Assembly: GCA_020746835.1 (NCBI GenBank)
Contig: JAGPNK010000001.1
Coordinates: forward strand, 3,286,001-3,350,000
Origin: Stachybotrys elegans
Lineage: Eukaryota > Ascomycota > Sordariomycetes > Hypocreales > Stachybotryaceae
Direction of reading: 5' to 3'
DNA: 64,000 nucleotides
Shown piece after piece: positions 46,007 to 57,918 of this stretch. The translations under genes were made by a program, and so were the position numbers. The stretch's first letter is position 1, and each line of letters opens with the position of its first letter. Below the pieces are notes generated by a model. It did not search any database. It saw only the letters and a program-made list of their open reading frames with translations, and was not told the origin of the DNA.

Positions 46007-46222
46007 GGCCGTGGTGATCTGTTGGGAAAAGAGCAGACGCAGGTAGAAGGGTGTCTGCCTGGTCGTAGTGCTCTGTTGGGAAAAGAGCAGACGCGGGTAG
46101 AAGGTAGTCTACCTGGTCATGATGCTCTGCTGGAGGAAGAGCAGACGCAAGTAAAAGGTAGTCTACCTGGTCGTGATGCTCTGTTGGGGGAAGAGCTAAT
46201 GTGGCTGAAGGTAGTCTGCCTC
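46007..46222 (+). repeat. 54-bp minisatellite, four units, open in frame
   Basis: Units start at 46007, 46061, 46115 and 46169, exactly 54 bp apart. The core is GTGCTCTGTTGGGAAAAGAG. In the frame 45869-46237 they code for an 18-residue repeat (LPGRDALLGKEQTQVEGS-type) four times. The frame begins inside repeat copy B2 and has no recognised domain, so it may not be a gene. Confidence 0.9.
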
Positions 46223-46239
46223 ACTGTCGCGCTCTAGAG

Positions 46240-47432
46240 AAGGGTGCTTCGAATGAACTGCTCATTCTTGGTGGAAGTGCTTTAGATACTCTATAGCATC
46301 CTAGGCGAGGGGGGAAACTGCAAAAGTCTTGACTGTGATGGCTCCTTCCAGGCCGGATCTAGTTGGAGGCGTTTGCTCGCGTTATGAATCTAACGCGTCC
46401 GGGGTTCTATTGAGGTTCCTTGAAGCGACAACGCCTGGTTATCGTTCGGGGTCGGGGGGGTAAGCGGAGCCCGCTGGAAGAGGAGTTCAGGGGCTGGAGG
46501 GGGAGGTGGTCTTGGGCTCAAGACGAGTAAAAGCCAAGAAGCAAATGAAGCAGGTAAAGAAGCAAGCAAAGAAGCGAAGCAAGTAAAGAAGTGAAGCAAT
46601 AATGTTGGGCCTTGAGGCTTGTGTATGTAAAGATGGGGTGAGCAAAGTTGAAGAGCAAGAAGCAAAGCAAAGAGTGTGTGGAAGAAAGAAGAAGAACAGA
46701 TTGCGAGGAGAGAAGGGGTTTTAATAGTAGAATGATACTGTGCATGACCTAGGGCTATTGATATTCTTAGGGCTGTTGCTATTGTGCAGGCAGGCGCGTG
46801 GTTGTGCGGCAGCTGCTGCCGGATGGTGAATTTTCAGTAGGGCTTCGCGTTCAACCAGCGATGTTGGTATTCTGATCGGCCGTTGCGTGTACGAAAAGGC
46901 CTCGCCCTCTTGCTTGCATGCCGGAAGTGAGCCTGTATTTCTTTCGGTTGGGTCTGGCCAAGCATGTGGCCACAGCGGTGCTTGTAGATGGAGTTCTTGC
47001 CTTGTTGAAACATGTGGTCAGTATAGATGCCTGAATAGCCACTGAAAGGAGGCAAGAAGATACTGTCTAACACCTCGCTTTACGTGGTAGATTCAGCCTT
47101 ACCCTATGCTTCGGTAGCAAGGCACTGATTATATATCATTGAGCAACGTATCGAAATACGTCACGGGTTGGCGTCGCGTATAAATATATGCGGCACTCCC
47201 TGCTAGTATAGATAGTGGCCATGTACTCTTGTGTCCATCGGTTGGCATACAAGATGGTTGACCCGTTGATATCATTTCAAAGCACAGATAAACGGATACA
47301 ATGATTCACATTGACCCAGGCTATATTGACCAGCTCTATGTTATGCTGCGACATCGTTCAAGCAAATCCCCCTCTCCTTACCATCCAATGCCGTACGCCG
47401 TGCCGTGCAAATGAACCCAACTCCACGAGTGA
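46240..47432. other. Low-complexity spacer before CUL3
   Basis: 46530-46700 is full of short AAGAAGCAAGC-type repeats. A further end block of the dispersed repeat (ACGCGTCCGGGGTTCT) stands at about 46395. The rest is the 3' flank of CUL3. No gene supported. Confidence 0.45.
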
Positions 47433-50218
47433 CTATGCGACGTAGCGGTATGACGCCGGCCCTTCCTCATCCTCCGGGCGCTCCAGATACTCCCGTACTA
47501 TGAGATCCTCGATTCGCTTCTTGATCAGCGACACCTCGGGCTTGAATCGCCCAACAAGCTGCTCCAGCACCTCGGTCACGAGCTGCGAGTGGCCCAGCTC
47601 CTTTCGAGACCTGCGTCTTGTTAGCCGACATCCTGGTAGCGAACTAGCGATACGTACTTCATGATTCTCACAATCGCCGCATCGACAATGTGAGATCGCG
47701 TCTGGAGAGTCTTGTCCTCGGTGGCCTTTCTCTCCTGGGCATCCTCCACCCTGGACACGGCGTTAATGATGGGCGCCTTGATGCGAATCGTCTTGCTCTG
47801 GAACGCCGCGTTGAACGAGAACTTGTCGCCCGCCTTGACAGACTTTGTGAGAGGATCCTTCAGTAGAACCCGCGACTTGGGCGCCACTGCAATGGCCGTC
47901 AACGTCCTCATGAGGTCCTGCGTCGAGATGCTCGTCTTGGCCTGGATCTCCTCAAAAGACAGTGTCTCGCCCTGCGGAATGTCGTTGAACAACAAAAGGA
48001 CAACCATGGCAAACGTCGGGACGTTGAGCTCGTATCGCCGCTCCTTGGCCAAGGCACCAGACTTGCCTGGTATGGCCGGGAAAACGCATCTCATATCCGC
48101 GCTTCCCGTCGTGCCAATCCACGTGAGCTTGCGCCCGTTGCGGTCGACCAGGTAGAACTGCTCGAAGCTCTTCTGGAGGCGCTGCACCTCGGGAGGGTAG
48201 TTGCAGCTGACCCGCGACTCCTCGCCCAGCTGAGCGGTTCGACCCATGACTTCCGGCGGCCAGTAGTTGGTGGTGAGAACATTAATACCCAGCTCAATCG
48301 TCTTGCTGCCATCCGTCACGTTGCGAATGTGCTCCCGGTAGTTGGACGTCAGCTCCGACGACGTCACCAGGTCCCTGAACATGCCCTCAAACTTGCTGGT
48401 GAATTGCTGGCCGAGCTCCTCCTTCATCCGAGACAGCATCTGCCTCTCCACATCGTGGCTTTCCGACTTGCCGTGGAGCAGTCGGCGCGCCAGATGTCGC
48501 TGGTAGTACGTCTGGAACTGGTCTCGATCCAGCAGATATCTGATGAGGACAATGGACCTTTCGATCATGGCATCGACCTCAACCTCCGTCTTGCCTCGAA
48601 TACCGCGCTTGAGGTTGTCGTCGATGTAGAGCGAGACGTACTCTGTGCATCGGTTGAACCGGTTGACAAACTCGGAAAAGCTCTTTGTCAGCGCCGTCTG
48701 GATGATCAGATCCTCCTCAAAGCACTGGGTCCATAGCCGATCAAACTTGTCCTTTAGCCTCAGCACGTCGTCGACCCATTTGATAGCTGCTGCCGTCTGC
48801 TGGGCTGCCGGGTTCAGAGTCTTGGGCTTGTCTCCTTCTGGAGCCTCCTCACCCTCGCCCTGCGCCGTAGAGAAGTCGGTATTCTGGAGGACCTTTTCAA
48901 TCTCCAAACCAAGCTCAATTACCCTGGTCTGTAGGCAGTCGCGCAATGCCGACTTCTTTTCGTCGACCCTCGTAATGAGTCCGTACAGGATATTCAAGTC
49001 TTCAATCTTGTCGTTGTCAATCATCCACGTTAACCCGCTACCCTCCATGTTGAGGAAATCCGTCAACCGGGATGTGATGAGCTCTTGCTCCACCACGGTG
49101 AGCACCTTGGGAAGGGATTCCAGTTCAATCATCCGTTGACACCGATCCACCTCCTCGTGAAGTCGCCTCTGGGTATGCCGGAGCCATGTACTGGCGTCGG
49201 ACTCTCGAAGCAGGCGCTCGCATTCCTTTTTGTAGAATGTTCTGCTCCCCTCCAGGAAGCGTGGCTCGAAAAAGTTGCTGTACAACTTCTCGGATTCCGT
49301 CTCGGCCTCGTCTTCGTAGAGAGAGCTGAGCATGCGGCTGCAGCTCCGAATGAGGTTCCGGTCGATGATATCCCCATCGCGCTCCATGTCGATCTGATCC
49401 AGGATGACAAATACTATAATATCGAGTACAATAAATATGGAGTTTGAATCGGGTCGTGACCTTAGGATATGGTCTCGGTACAGACCGATCGTGGCTTGGT
49501 ATATGGGCACGCGAGTCGCATCGGAAAGCGAGTACCCTCGGTCGAGATACATGAGGACATCAGCCATCATGTTCATGGATGTGTTGTGGTCCTCCCATGT
49601 GTCATGAAGCCCCTTGAGGAACTTCTCGCCCGTCTGCCGGCGCTCGTTGGCCGAGAGTCTGGTTTTGTCCTCGCCGATGCTGGTCAGGTTCTTGGAAACC
49701 AAGGCCTGGATCTTGGGGATGACATTCTCAGAACACCATCGCTCTTCGAAACTCTTAACCCTAGAGTACAGAAGCTCGCCCTTCTTCTTATTGACGATTT
49801 TGTACGAGCAGCGGTAGAGTTCCTCAAAGGACAGCGAGCTGCAGCTCTTGTTGTGGATGTCGCGGAAAGCCTGCTCCAGCATATCCCAGCATGTTTCAAT
49901 GTCGGCGCTTTCTCCATTGACGGTATTCTGCGACTTGGACAAGTTAGCAAACAATGTCTGTTTGGCTGTTAAGAGTGTTGGGAAGCGACAGCGGCGGATG
50001 GGCCTAGTCCGAGGCGCGATAGTGAGGCAGGACATGGCGAACGAGGGAATAGGGTAATTTCAAGGTCATAGGGAGCGAGACTGATCGTGGGCCATCTCCA
50101 GCCTTAAATAAACAAGAGCGCGGCCGTGGCGGAAAGTATCGACACTTACACGAACGGCGCGACGAGGCGGGCGGATGCGACCACCCCTTGGCCCTCCTCC
50201 ACCTCGTCCAGATATCAT
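47433..50218 (-). CDS. CUL3: Cullin-3
   Basis: Scaffold of BTB-adaptor ubiquitin ligases. Exons 50218-50150, 49933-47658 and 47610-47433 encode 840 residues. The first exon supplies the basic start ([20 protein letters not shown]) typical of Cul3. Cullin repeats follow ([13 protein letters not shown] [40 protein letters not shown]), then the cullin homology domain ([20 protein letters not shown]). The C-terminal winged helix carries the neddylation site [17 protein letters not shown], Lys782, and ends RYVA. The alternative ATG at 50035 lies inside the first intron and would replace the conserved N-terminus. It is divergent from SMD1 across 589 bp. Confidence 0.95.
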
Positions 50219-50807
50219 GCTTTCGGATTGTACTCGCTCGTATGCGGCGATTGCGCCGGGAGTGCCAAAGGGGCGATTCGCAGTCGGTTTGTGGCCCGGT
50301 CTCGCAGATTATGGAGGGGTAATTCGAAGTCGCTGGAACTGAAGCTCACCAAGGTACCTGGCTCAGTACATGGCAACGGCTCGAGGGAGGGTGACAGATG
50401 GGACCATTAGGGAAAATATGCTGAGAAAATCGGGATGCTAGATGGCGAGTCCATCCACGGCCGAGGAAATCCGGATTCCTCTGCCTGGCGATAGAGTTGG
50501 AGGGGGGTAAAGAGGTTCGCTTCAATGTACAGTAGCTGCATCCAGGTCAAGAGACAAAGGTCCAATATATTTGTTGCTAGCAAGCGCCTTATCGATAAGC
50601 TCGTAGGCTTGGCTGCCTGAATTACTCATCGCGCTAAGCGGCCATTCCATGTCATGTCAGTGTCACGTGCAGCTACCTTCCAGCCTCGATTTTTGTTTGA
50701 GCCCATCAAAAGTTGGGTAAAGCAGTAGCCTTTCGAGACAACCGAGTTGTGTGGGGGAACCTTTGCCAGACACAAACCGTCGCAAACACACACCGCAGAC
50801 CGCCAAG
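50219..50807. promoter_or_regulatory. Divergent promoter CUL3 / SMD1
   Basis: 589 bp between two outward-pointing starts. No gene within. No specific factor site recognised. Confidence 0.5.
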
Positions 50808-51299
50808 ATGAAGCTCGTCAGGTAAGCCATTGGCCTCAAAGCATACCGAAATCTCCAAGCAATTGTGCTAACCTGCGCGTCCAGATTCCTCATGAAATGC
50901 GCCAACGAGACGGTGACGATTGAGCTCAAGAATGGTACGGCCCGTCCCCTGCACAGGCAGAATACACGCCTGCGGGACAATGTCCGGCTAACAATCGCAG
51001 GCACCATTGTCCACGGCACCATCTCGTCGGTCACGCCGCAGATGAACACGGCCCTGCGCACGGTCAAGATGACCGCCAAGGGCCAGGAACCTATCCAGCT
51101 CGAGACCATGAACATCCGCGGCTCGACGATCCGATACTTCATCCTCCCCGACTCTCTTCCCCTAGATACCCTATTAGTCGACGACGCGCCAAAGCCCAAG
51201 AACAAGGCCCGCAAGGAGGCCGACCGCGGCGCCCGTGGAAGGGGCAGGGGAGGCGGCAGAGGCCGCGGACGCGGACGCGGTGGACCTCGACGCGGCTAG
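50808..51299 (+). CDS. SMD1: Small nuclear ribonucleoprotein Sm D1
   Basis: Core spliceosomal protein that joins the heptameric Sm ring on U1, U2, U4 and U5 snRNAs. Exons 50808-50821, 50885-50934 and 51001-51299 encode 120 residues. The Sm1 motif ([20 protein letters not shown]) and Sm2 motif ([15 protein letters not shown]) are complete, followed by [17 protein letters not shown] and a C-terminal Arg/Gly tail that is a substrate for arginine methylation in this family. The first exon is only 14 nt and codes MKLVR up to a split arginine codon. The sequence is very close to SmD1 of other eukaryotes. Confidence 0.98.
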
Positions 51300-51552
51300 T
51301 TGTGAGAAGAGAACGGTATCCTGTCTGGGAGAGTTGGACCACGGGAGGGCGGCGGCGGGGGAGGCATCATGTCGATATTGCAACGAAGGAAACCTGGCGT
51401 TGGGGGAAATTTTCTGGCCTCGAAAAGAGAAACAAGCTTATGAGATTGCATGGGGAGACGTCTTCCACCGATATTTTACTACGGACGAGAAATCTACATA
51501 CGCCCCAGCTTCCCCTTCCTCCCGTGGCGTGGGGCGAGAAAACCAGCTCCTG

Positions 51553-52308
51553 CTACGCTCCGACAGTGTCCCGCCAAACCCGCACCACCTGCAGCTTCTC
51601 CCAGCCGGCCGTCTTGCCGCTGGACCCTACCGTCTGGGCTCTCCACGCGGGGCCGAACCGCTGGATGCGCTGCTTGACGTCGTCGGGCTTGTTCTGTGCG
51701 CAGAGGAGGATGTAGGCGCAGCCGCGCGGGGAGAGGATCTCGGGCAGGGCGTCGATGAGCCGATCCGTCGTCTCCATGCCGTCCCGCCCGCCCGCGTACG
51801 ATAGCGACAGTAGATAGGAATCGTCGTCGAATGAAGGCTTGTCGCCCGCTGACCAGCTCTCGGGGAATGTGTCTGGCCGCTGAGGCATGTCTGGCGTAGG
51901 CACGTAAGGGGGGTTGAAGATGAGCACGTCGACCGCCTGCCGCCTCCACGGCGAGGCCAGGTCCCCCATGCAGGAACCTAGATATGTGCCGTGACTCGCC
52001 GCGTTGTCCTGCTGCGCCCGCCTGACCGTGGCGACGGTCGCGTGGCACGCAAAGGCGTTCATGTCGACGCCCGCCGTGAGGACCTGCCTGCTCCCGAATA
52101 TCGTCTGGGCGTGGGCGTCTACGAAGCTGATGACCACTCCAGACCCTGTGCCCACCTCCACCACGAGCGGGACGGCATCGCGGAAGGCATCGCTGAGGTA
52201 TGCCGTCTCGGTTGCGTTGGACAGCGTGTCGAGCAGGAGGAAGGAATCCTCTGCGGGCTCGTACACCCTCTCGTACGGGACATGCGATGTGTCGGGAGTC
52301 GGGAGCAT
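51553..52308 (-). CDS. MTQ2: eRF1 glutamine methyltransferase catalytic subunit
   Basis: Single exon, 251 residues. A class I methyltransferase of the HemK/N5-glutamine type: the SAM-binding motif VEVGTGSGVVISF lies at 50-62 and the diagnostic catalytic NPPY at 132-135 (LIFNPPYVPTPD). The N-terminus (VYEPAEDSFLLLDTL) is the Mtq2/HEMK2 signature. With the small partner Trm112 it methylates the GGQ glutamine of release factor eRF1. The length is typical of eukaryotic Mtq2 and excludes bacterial-type PrmC, which has an extra N-terminal domain. It is convergent with SMD1, with 253 bp between stop codons. Confidence 0.95.
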   Translation of the reverse strand: MLPTPDTSHVPYERVYEPAEDSFLLLDTLSNATETAYLSDAFRDAVPLVVEVGTGSGVVISFVDAHAQTIFGSRQVLTAGVDMNAFACHATVATVRRAQQDNAASHGTYLGSCMGDLASPWRRQAVDVLIFNPPYVPTPDMPQRPDTFPESWSAGDKPSFDDDSYLLSLSYAGGRDGMETTDRLIDALPEILSPRGCAYILLCAQNKPDDVKQRIQRFGPAWRAQTVGSSGKTAGWEKLQVVRVWRDTVGA

Positions 52309-52542
52309 CTTGATGTGTGAAATGGCAATTATTCGTGAAAATTGCGAGATGCTTCAATGGTGACGGAGAAAATGTTTATGCACGTGATGCTAGCCCACCG
52401 TTCCATTTCATAGGTAAGTATCTAACGTGACTATTCACCAATCCATCTAATAAAAAGTTAATGACCTGTTGCAAAAGAAATGGTGGTCATGTCATTAGGA
52501 TTGTGATCAAGGCGGATGAACAATAACATACTATTCCTTCCC

Positions 52543-52857
52543 TCATAGAATCGTACAGCACCTGCTTGTCCCCATCCTGATATCCAGACCCCAATCGTTC
52601 TGGTCAGGTCCGGTCCCCCATTTCACACCCCAGCCCATGTTTCTGACCAGGAGCATGACGTTGCGGTCGTACACGCCGTGCAGGTCGCAGCGAGGACACG
52701 GCCGCGCGCGCGTCTTGTAGAACTTGGGCGTGTCCTTGGTGATGCCGTTGCCGAAGCTGCCGCAGGTCGAGAACCCGAGGCCCGGCCCGCACGGCGTCGT
52801 GACGACGGCCCAGGCGTGTTTGCACTTTTTGTGCTGGAAGAAGGTGACGGAGCACAT
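52543..52857 (-). CDS. Small Cys-rich protein with C-terminal CaaX box
   Basis: Single exon, 104 residues. Conserved-looking pairs of Cys and His suggest zinc binding: C2 and C12 with H15 (MCSVTFFQHKKCKHAWAVV), then TPCGPGLGFSTCG and ARPCPRCDLHG. The protein ends RCCTIL, a CaaX box whose final Leu predicts geranylgeranylation; the preceding Cys could be palmitoylated. There is no signal peptide, so a cytosolic, membrane-tethered protein is the simplest reading. I recall similar short proteins only in related fungi, and no function is known to me. It is followed on the same strand by YVC1. Confidence 0.7.
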   Translation of the reverse strand: MCSVTFFQHKKCKHAWAVVTTPCGPGLGFSTCGSFGNGITKDTPKFYKTRARPCPRCDLHGVYDRNVMLLVRNMGWGVKWGTGPDQNDWGLDIRMGTSRCCTIL

Positions 52858-53075
52858 GGTGATGCCGGCAAGAAGGTAGGGTGAGAGTTTGGTAGAATTT
52901 GGGTGATGCGGGATGCGGAAATGTGATGGCTGAGCCTGGATGGCTGGCAGGTGTTGTCAGATGGCGATGAATCACAGAAACAGCTAGGTGCTAAGGTAAC
53001 GAACGACCTTGAGGCCAGGGTATAATTCAATCTACAGGATCATCTCTCCAATACTTTGTAGCGCGCTATAAATCA

Positions 53076-55426
53076 TCAAGCGTCCCTCAACGTGCTGTCC
53101 TCGTTGCGCAGCGTACTTCCCTCCTCCAGGCCGTCGTCCGGATCGTCGTCGACGGCAAACTCGTCTGCTGGCAGCAACCGTATCAGCAACGCCTCGAGCC
53201 GGTCCAACGTCTGTTCCATATCATTGATCTTCATCGTCAACGCCCCAACGCCTTCAGCCGTTGACTCGGAAAATGACTCCTGCAGCTTCTGCGGAATGCC
53301 AGGGAACATGGAGTCTCGGCGCGACGGCCTGCGGTGCGAGTCCGTCGTGTTCTGGCGCGTAAACTGCCGCCTGATGAGGTGACGGGTCAAAGCATCGTCG
53401 ACGGCGATGTCGTGCTGCACGTCATCCGGCGGCGGCACCTCAAACACGACTCGCAAGTCTCGGTGGGCAGGGAGATGAAGCCTCCTCCAGAACCACTTCG
53501 TGGCGGCAGTCTTTACGGCCTCGCTGGTTCGCTGCGTCGACCACAGCAGACGGCGCTCTGCCACGGCGATGATGAGCAGCAGCGGTAGGTTAATGGCACG
53601 GACGGTGGCCACGTGGATCTTGTGAAACCATCGTGGGCTGACGACAAATTTCAGCGGCAGGAAGACGGTGACGGCAAGGATATTGAAGGGCGGCTGGAAG
53701 GCAAAGATGGCATCAGCCTTGACACCTTCAAGGGTGAGCACCGCCCGTCGAAACTGAATCTCGGCACTCGCATTACTCGAGATGTTGCTGAACGTGTTGG
53801 ACAGCATCGACACCAAAATGGTAAGAAAGAGCGTGTTTCCCAAGAAGGCGAATGCAACCATAATGCAAGGCCCAAGGAATTCATGCAATTCAGCCTGCAA
53901 CAGCGGGTGTTAGTGACTGGACACACAGACGACATTGCGGATTCTTACCGAACGCGGGATGCCGACACCGTCTAGTCCGAACCAGATATATATCATCCAT
54001 CGCAGAATCGTCCTGTTTGATTAGCCACAGTCTAGAGAATGGACAGTGCAGAGCTTACAAAAGTGGGTGTGAGCCCTCTCCCAGCCAGAGGAGACAGAGC
54101 AGGAACCCCAGGAAGCACCATGCCGACAGTGCAGTGAGCAGGAAGAAGTCAGCCATCATGGCCCGCAGGCCGAGGAATACAAGGTTCTCCGAGAGCAGAG
54201 TGAATGCGAGGCGGGGCACGAGGACAGGTGCGGCCAAGGCCAGAACATCGTAGGCTTGCTCAGCTGCACCAATGTCGTCATTGCGCCAGCCGGAGACGCG
54301 GAGGTAGAAGAAGACCAAATAGATACCCACAAAGGTGACATCCAGAAACGACCACAGGTTTTGTGTATACACGTTCCTAATAAAATGTCAGTCACATACC
54401 CAGTTTACCATGATGCAGACATACCAGCCGTGAGCCAGAATGGTAGCGAATTGGTCCAATGCCCAGCCCATTGCATAGACGATGAATCCCGTCTCCAAAG
54501 CGCTCAGGTGGTGCTTTTCTCTATAGATCATGACTCCGACATAGAGACTCAGCAATATGGCAAACTGGAAGGATTCGAGCATGTTGCGGGTGCGTGGCAC
54601 CGTCAGGCGATACTGGTTGAGGAGGGGAGACTCGCGGGGCTCGTACAGCGCAATGGGCTTGAGCTTGTAATGATCCGGGATGATGTTCCAGAACGTGGAC
54701 GGCGTGTAGATGACGCGGCCCTCGTAGATGGCCGACACGACAGTCTGGCACGTCGTGGAGCCAAGGAAATGCTTGCTCTCGGTCAGAATAGCCACCTCGA
54801 GCGCGGGCATCGTCCTGTGGTAGGACCACGAGGCGGTGACCTTGGCCTCCTCGCGGATGCTCTGGGGCGCATTCTGAAACGGCTCGAAGCCGGCGACGAG
54901 GATGTTGGCCAGCAGCAGGAGACCCTCGGGCCCCGGATTGTTCTCGCCAAAGCGTCTAAGGATGCGCGTGGCGATGAGCTCGCACAGGGTTGCACGCGTC
55001 CAGTGCACACTCTGAGTGCTGTTGGACTGGGACTGCTCCTCGAGAAACTGGGCGCGATTGACCAGCAGACAGTAAACTAAGTGGTGACGGGTCAGCCCAT
55101 CTCATGCCGTGGCCAGGAGTTGACCTACCAATGGATATATCCTCTAGCTCATAAAACTTATCAACCAAGGGCCGCACGACGGTGAGGTTGATCTTCATGT
55201 CCCTCAGCTGCTCCAGGGTCAAGAAATCCTCGACGACGCTGATGATGTCACGCCGTATGCGGTGGATGTTTGTGTAGACGGGCAGATGGCTGTGTGGGTT
55301 CGTCATGCAGCTGTACAGCTGATCGTCCTGGACGACCTGCTCGACCTGGGGCGCCCCAAGCAGAGGCGTCCGCTCGTGGCCATCTTCGACGAGCCTGATG
55401 CGTCTGGTTGGCCGGTTGGCCTCCAT
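53076..55426 (-). CDS. YVC1: Vacuolar TRP-type cation channel
   Basis: Exons 55426-55129, 55076-54425, 54376-54059, 54012-53949 and 53894-53076 encode 716 residues. Yvc1 releases calcium from the vacuole on osmotic shock. The cytosolic N-terminus holds the conserved SVVEDFLTLEQLRDMKINLT and WTRATLCELIATRILRRFGE. Several membrane spans follow (LLSLYVGVMIYREK, LWSFLDVTFVGIYLVFFYLR, FLLTALSAWCFLGFLLCLLW). The short fourth exon holds the pore region (RWMIYIWFGLDGVGIP). The last span (FAFLGNTLFLTILVSMLSNT) is followed by a cytosolic tail with an acidic end (DDDPDDGLEEGS). An in-frame ATG at 55516 would add 30 residues; 55426 matches the usual start. The intron after exon 2 has two GTATGT sequences, and only the upstream one leaves a 48-bp intron and the correct frame. 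Confidence 0.93.
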
Positions 55427-55990
55427 TGGGAGGGCGGACGGTTTCGCGGCCTGGCTCGGTGAGGCGAGGCTGCAGGAGAGGCGTGCCAAGGGTAAGGTTT
55501 TCGGTGAGATGCGCACGTCGCTAGCTGTGTTGGAAAAGAGCGAGATGAGGCAATTGACGAGACCTGCCGTCGCCCCCTCCTGCAGTGCGATGGTATAAAA
55601 AAAGGTTCACAATCGGTCAAGTTGGGTTGAGGCTGAGAATGGGTGAGGCGAACAAGGCATTGGCGTCACTGGCAGGGGTTTAAAGCATACCTTATCGCAG
55701 AGCTCTTATCAAGCTTTTAGGTGTTTCAGATCCATCGACCTGTAACAACGGCATTCAACAAAGCCAATCAGTTATCTTACATACATAGTATATCCTGAGG
55801 CGACCCATTATATTTTAAGCCCTTGGTTCAAGAGATGTCATTGAGTTTACCATGCACAACAATGTAGCCAATTCCCCTAATAGGTAGCGTGTAATTCTAT
55901 CGTCATCATTATGCCCTTTCTATATATCAATGCGTCCATACGCCGTATCCCGTATTAACATGCCCTGCGCTGCGAAGACGCAATGCACCC
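55427..55990. other. Spacer between YVC1 and ERD1
   Basis: 564 bp with the YVC1 promoter and ERD1 3' flank. AT-rich in the middle, no gene. Confidence 0.5.
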
Positions 55991-57266
55991 CTAGTCCTCA
56001 TCGTCGTCCTTTCCCCCAATGTCGCCGAGCAATATATCGTCGACACCCAGGCCGCTGGGCGTGTGCCTAATGGACTCGGTCTCGACGCGGAAGAATATCC
56101 AGACCCATCGTCGAAACACCTCGAGAAGCTCAATGAGGAAAATGCCGCTCTCAAAATCGCTGAACTTGTCGAGGTGCTGGCTCAGCTTCATGGACCACGT
56201 GCATCGCAGCACGAGATCCATGGCAATCACCACATAGTAGATGGTATAGGGGCGGAAAATCAGTCGGTCCCTCAGTCCCCAGGGGCGGTGCGACGACACC
56301 CGCTCTCTCTTGGACAAGAACAATGTCAGATCCCAATCCTTGGTGACGTCCCAGTAGAACGAGTATAGCGAGTTGACCAGAACGGCAACAAGCCAGAGCT
56401 TATTCAGGACCGCCTTGGAGGAGGGGTCCTGCGTAGCCCTCTGCAGAGAGCTAGTAATGATGACGGGGAACGCCGTCGAGTATTTCAGTGCGTTGGCAAG
56501 ATGCTGGCCACCCCAGCCCGTCGACTCCTTGCGTGGCGCACGCTGGACCCTAAAATACTCAATAACGCACTGCCTAAAGCGGATCGCGTACGGCACCGCC
56601 ATGAGCAGCGGCACAATGACCGCCCCGCCGCAGTTGCGATCCGGGCGGTTCGTCGACGACGTCCCCGGCGTGAACAGCATGCAGAGGGTGACGAACAGAT
56701 CGCCAAACACCTTGGCGTACGACGTCAGCACATCGGCCAGCAGGATATCCCCAAACTTCCCATCCTGTGCCTCCGCGATGCCGCCGATGCTGATGCGCCG
56801 CAGCGTCGCGAGGAACCGATGCCGGCCGGCGCTGGGGAGGTTCCGGAACGGGACGAGGAAGACGACGACGAGCGAGACGAGGTACGTCAGGGGGAGCCAG
56901 TCGTAGGCGATGACGCGCGACGGGATGCCCCAGGTAAGCAGCCAGAACAGCGTGATCGAGACGAGGAACAGCCCCGAGAGGACGTTGGCGAGTCGGTACG
57001 TCGTGTGGTGATGGGGCGCATGTCCAGGCGAGGATCGGTTCGGGTATCGTATCAGGGAGGGAACGTCGATCTTCTGGAGGTAGAGGTAGTGCAGGTTAAA
57101 TCCCCAACCCCATACAGCTGTCAAGAGGACGTCAGCATCCAGCAGCGCCACGCGCAAAGGAGCAGGGAGACGCACCAAGAGTGATGATGAAGCCCACGCG
57201 ATACGGCAGCGGAAACGCCCGGCTAAAGGAGTCGAGCTCCGATTCAACTGCTGGATCACCGTCCAT
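55991..57266 (-). CDS. ERD1: EXS-domain Golgi protein Erd1
   Basis: Exons 57266-57176 and 57117-55991 (58-bp intron, GTGCGT...CAG) encode 405 residues. The EXS domain is recognisable from WGWGFNLHYLYLQKIDVP through GDLFVTLCMLFTP, CGGAVIVPLLMAVPYAIRFR and QHLANALKYSTAFPVI to SFYWDVTKDWDL and VLRCTWSMKLSQHLD. Without an SPX domain this is the Erd1 type rather than Syg1/XPR1. Yeast Erd1 sits in the Golgi, is needed for retention of ER and Golgi proteins, and has been linked to phosphate recycling. The extreme C-terminus is acidic (GDIGGKDDDED). It is divergent from PEX10. Confidence 0.93.
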
Positions 57267-57918
57267 TGTGGCGAAAGGCTATCATCGAGGGGAATTCAAA
57301 TCGTCTCTGTAGCTGCGTACGCCGTTCCGCGTCGCTGGAACCGATGGTATTCGAAAAGCGTCGTCGCAAGTGGCAGCTCCTTGGCTGGCGTCTATCTTGG
57401 AGGATGGATAGAGGGAATCTGGCAGTCCAACTTTTTGGTTCAGGGGTACAGATAAAGCACCAGCCACATCCCTCTATCCGTGGGCATGGGGCGGATAAGC
57501 CACAGCGCATCATTGCGTGCAAGCACGTGTAAGTACAGAACGACGAATGAACAATAAATTGTTGACATTGATTGTCCATGAACGATGATGGATATTATTC
57601 TTATTATTAATTCCCTATATTCTACTCTTCGGATATCTGCGATTGCTCCTGCAGATCAAGCCTCGCCGTCTATGTCGATTGTCACAACACCGCCGCGGTA
57701 GTCCAAGTCAGGCGCTAAGATTATCCCGAGGCTCATCCAACCTCTGCGAGCAACCCATTCTTCATCTACCACCACCACTTCAACAACACCAACGATCCCA
57801 CCGCCGAAACCGATACTCCCCAATTAGCCGATCGCTTCCACTCACATCCCTTCTCTTACGGCCCGTTCAACCACCAACCGAGTCCTTACATCGCACGCGC
57901 CTCGGCGCATCCTCCATC
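57267..57918. promoter_or_regulatory. Divergent promoter ERD1 / PEX10
   Basis: 652 bp between outward-pointing starts. The part from 57700 is pyrimidine- and A-rich leader with an open frame continuous with PEX10, but its residues are not conserved-looking. Confidence 0.5.

Noticed and set aside
54377..54400. Second GTATGT as donor in YVC1
   Set aside because: It would leave a 24-nt intron and add residues that break the frame of exon 3; the upstream GTATGT at 54424 gives 48 nt and a clean join.
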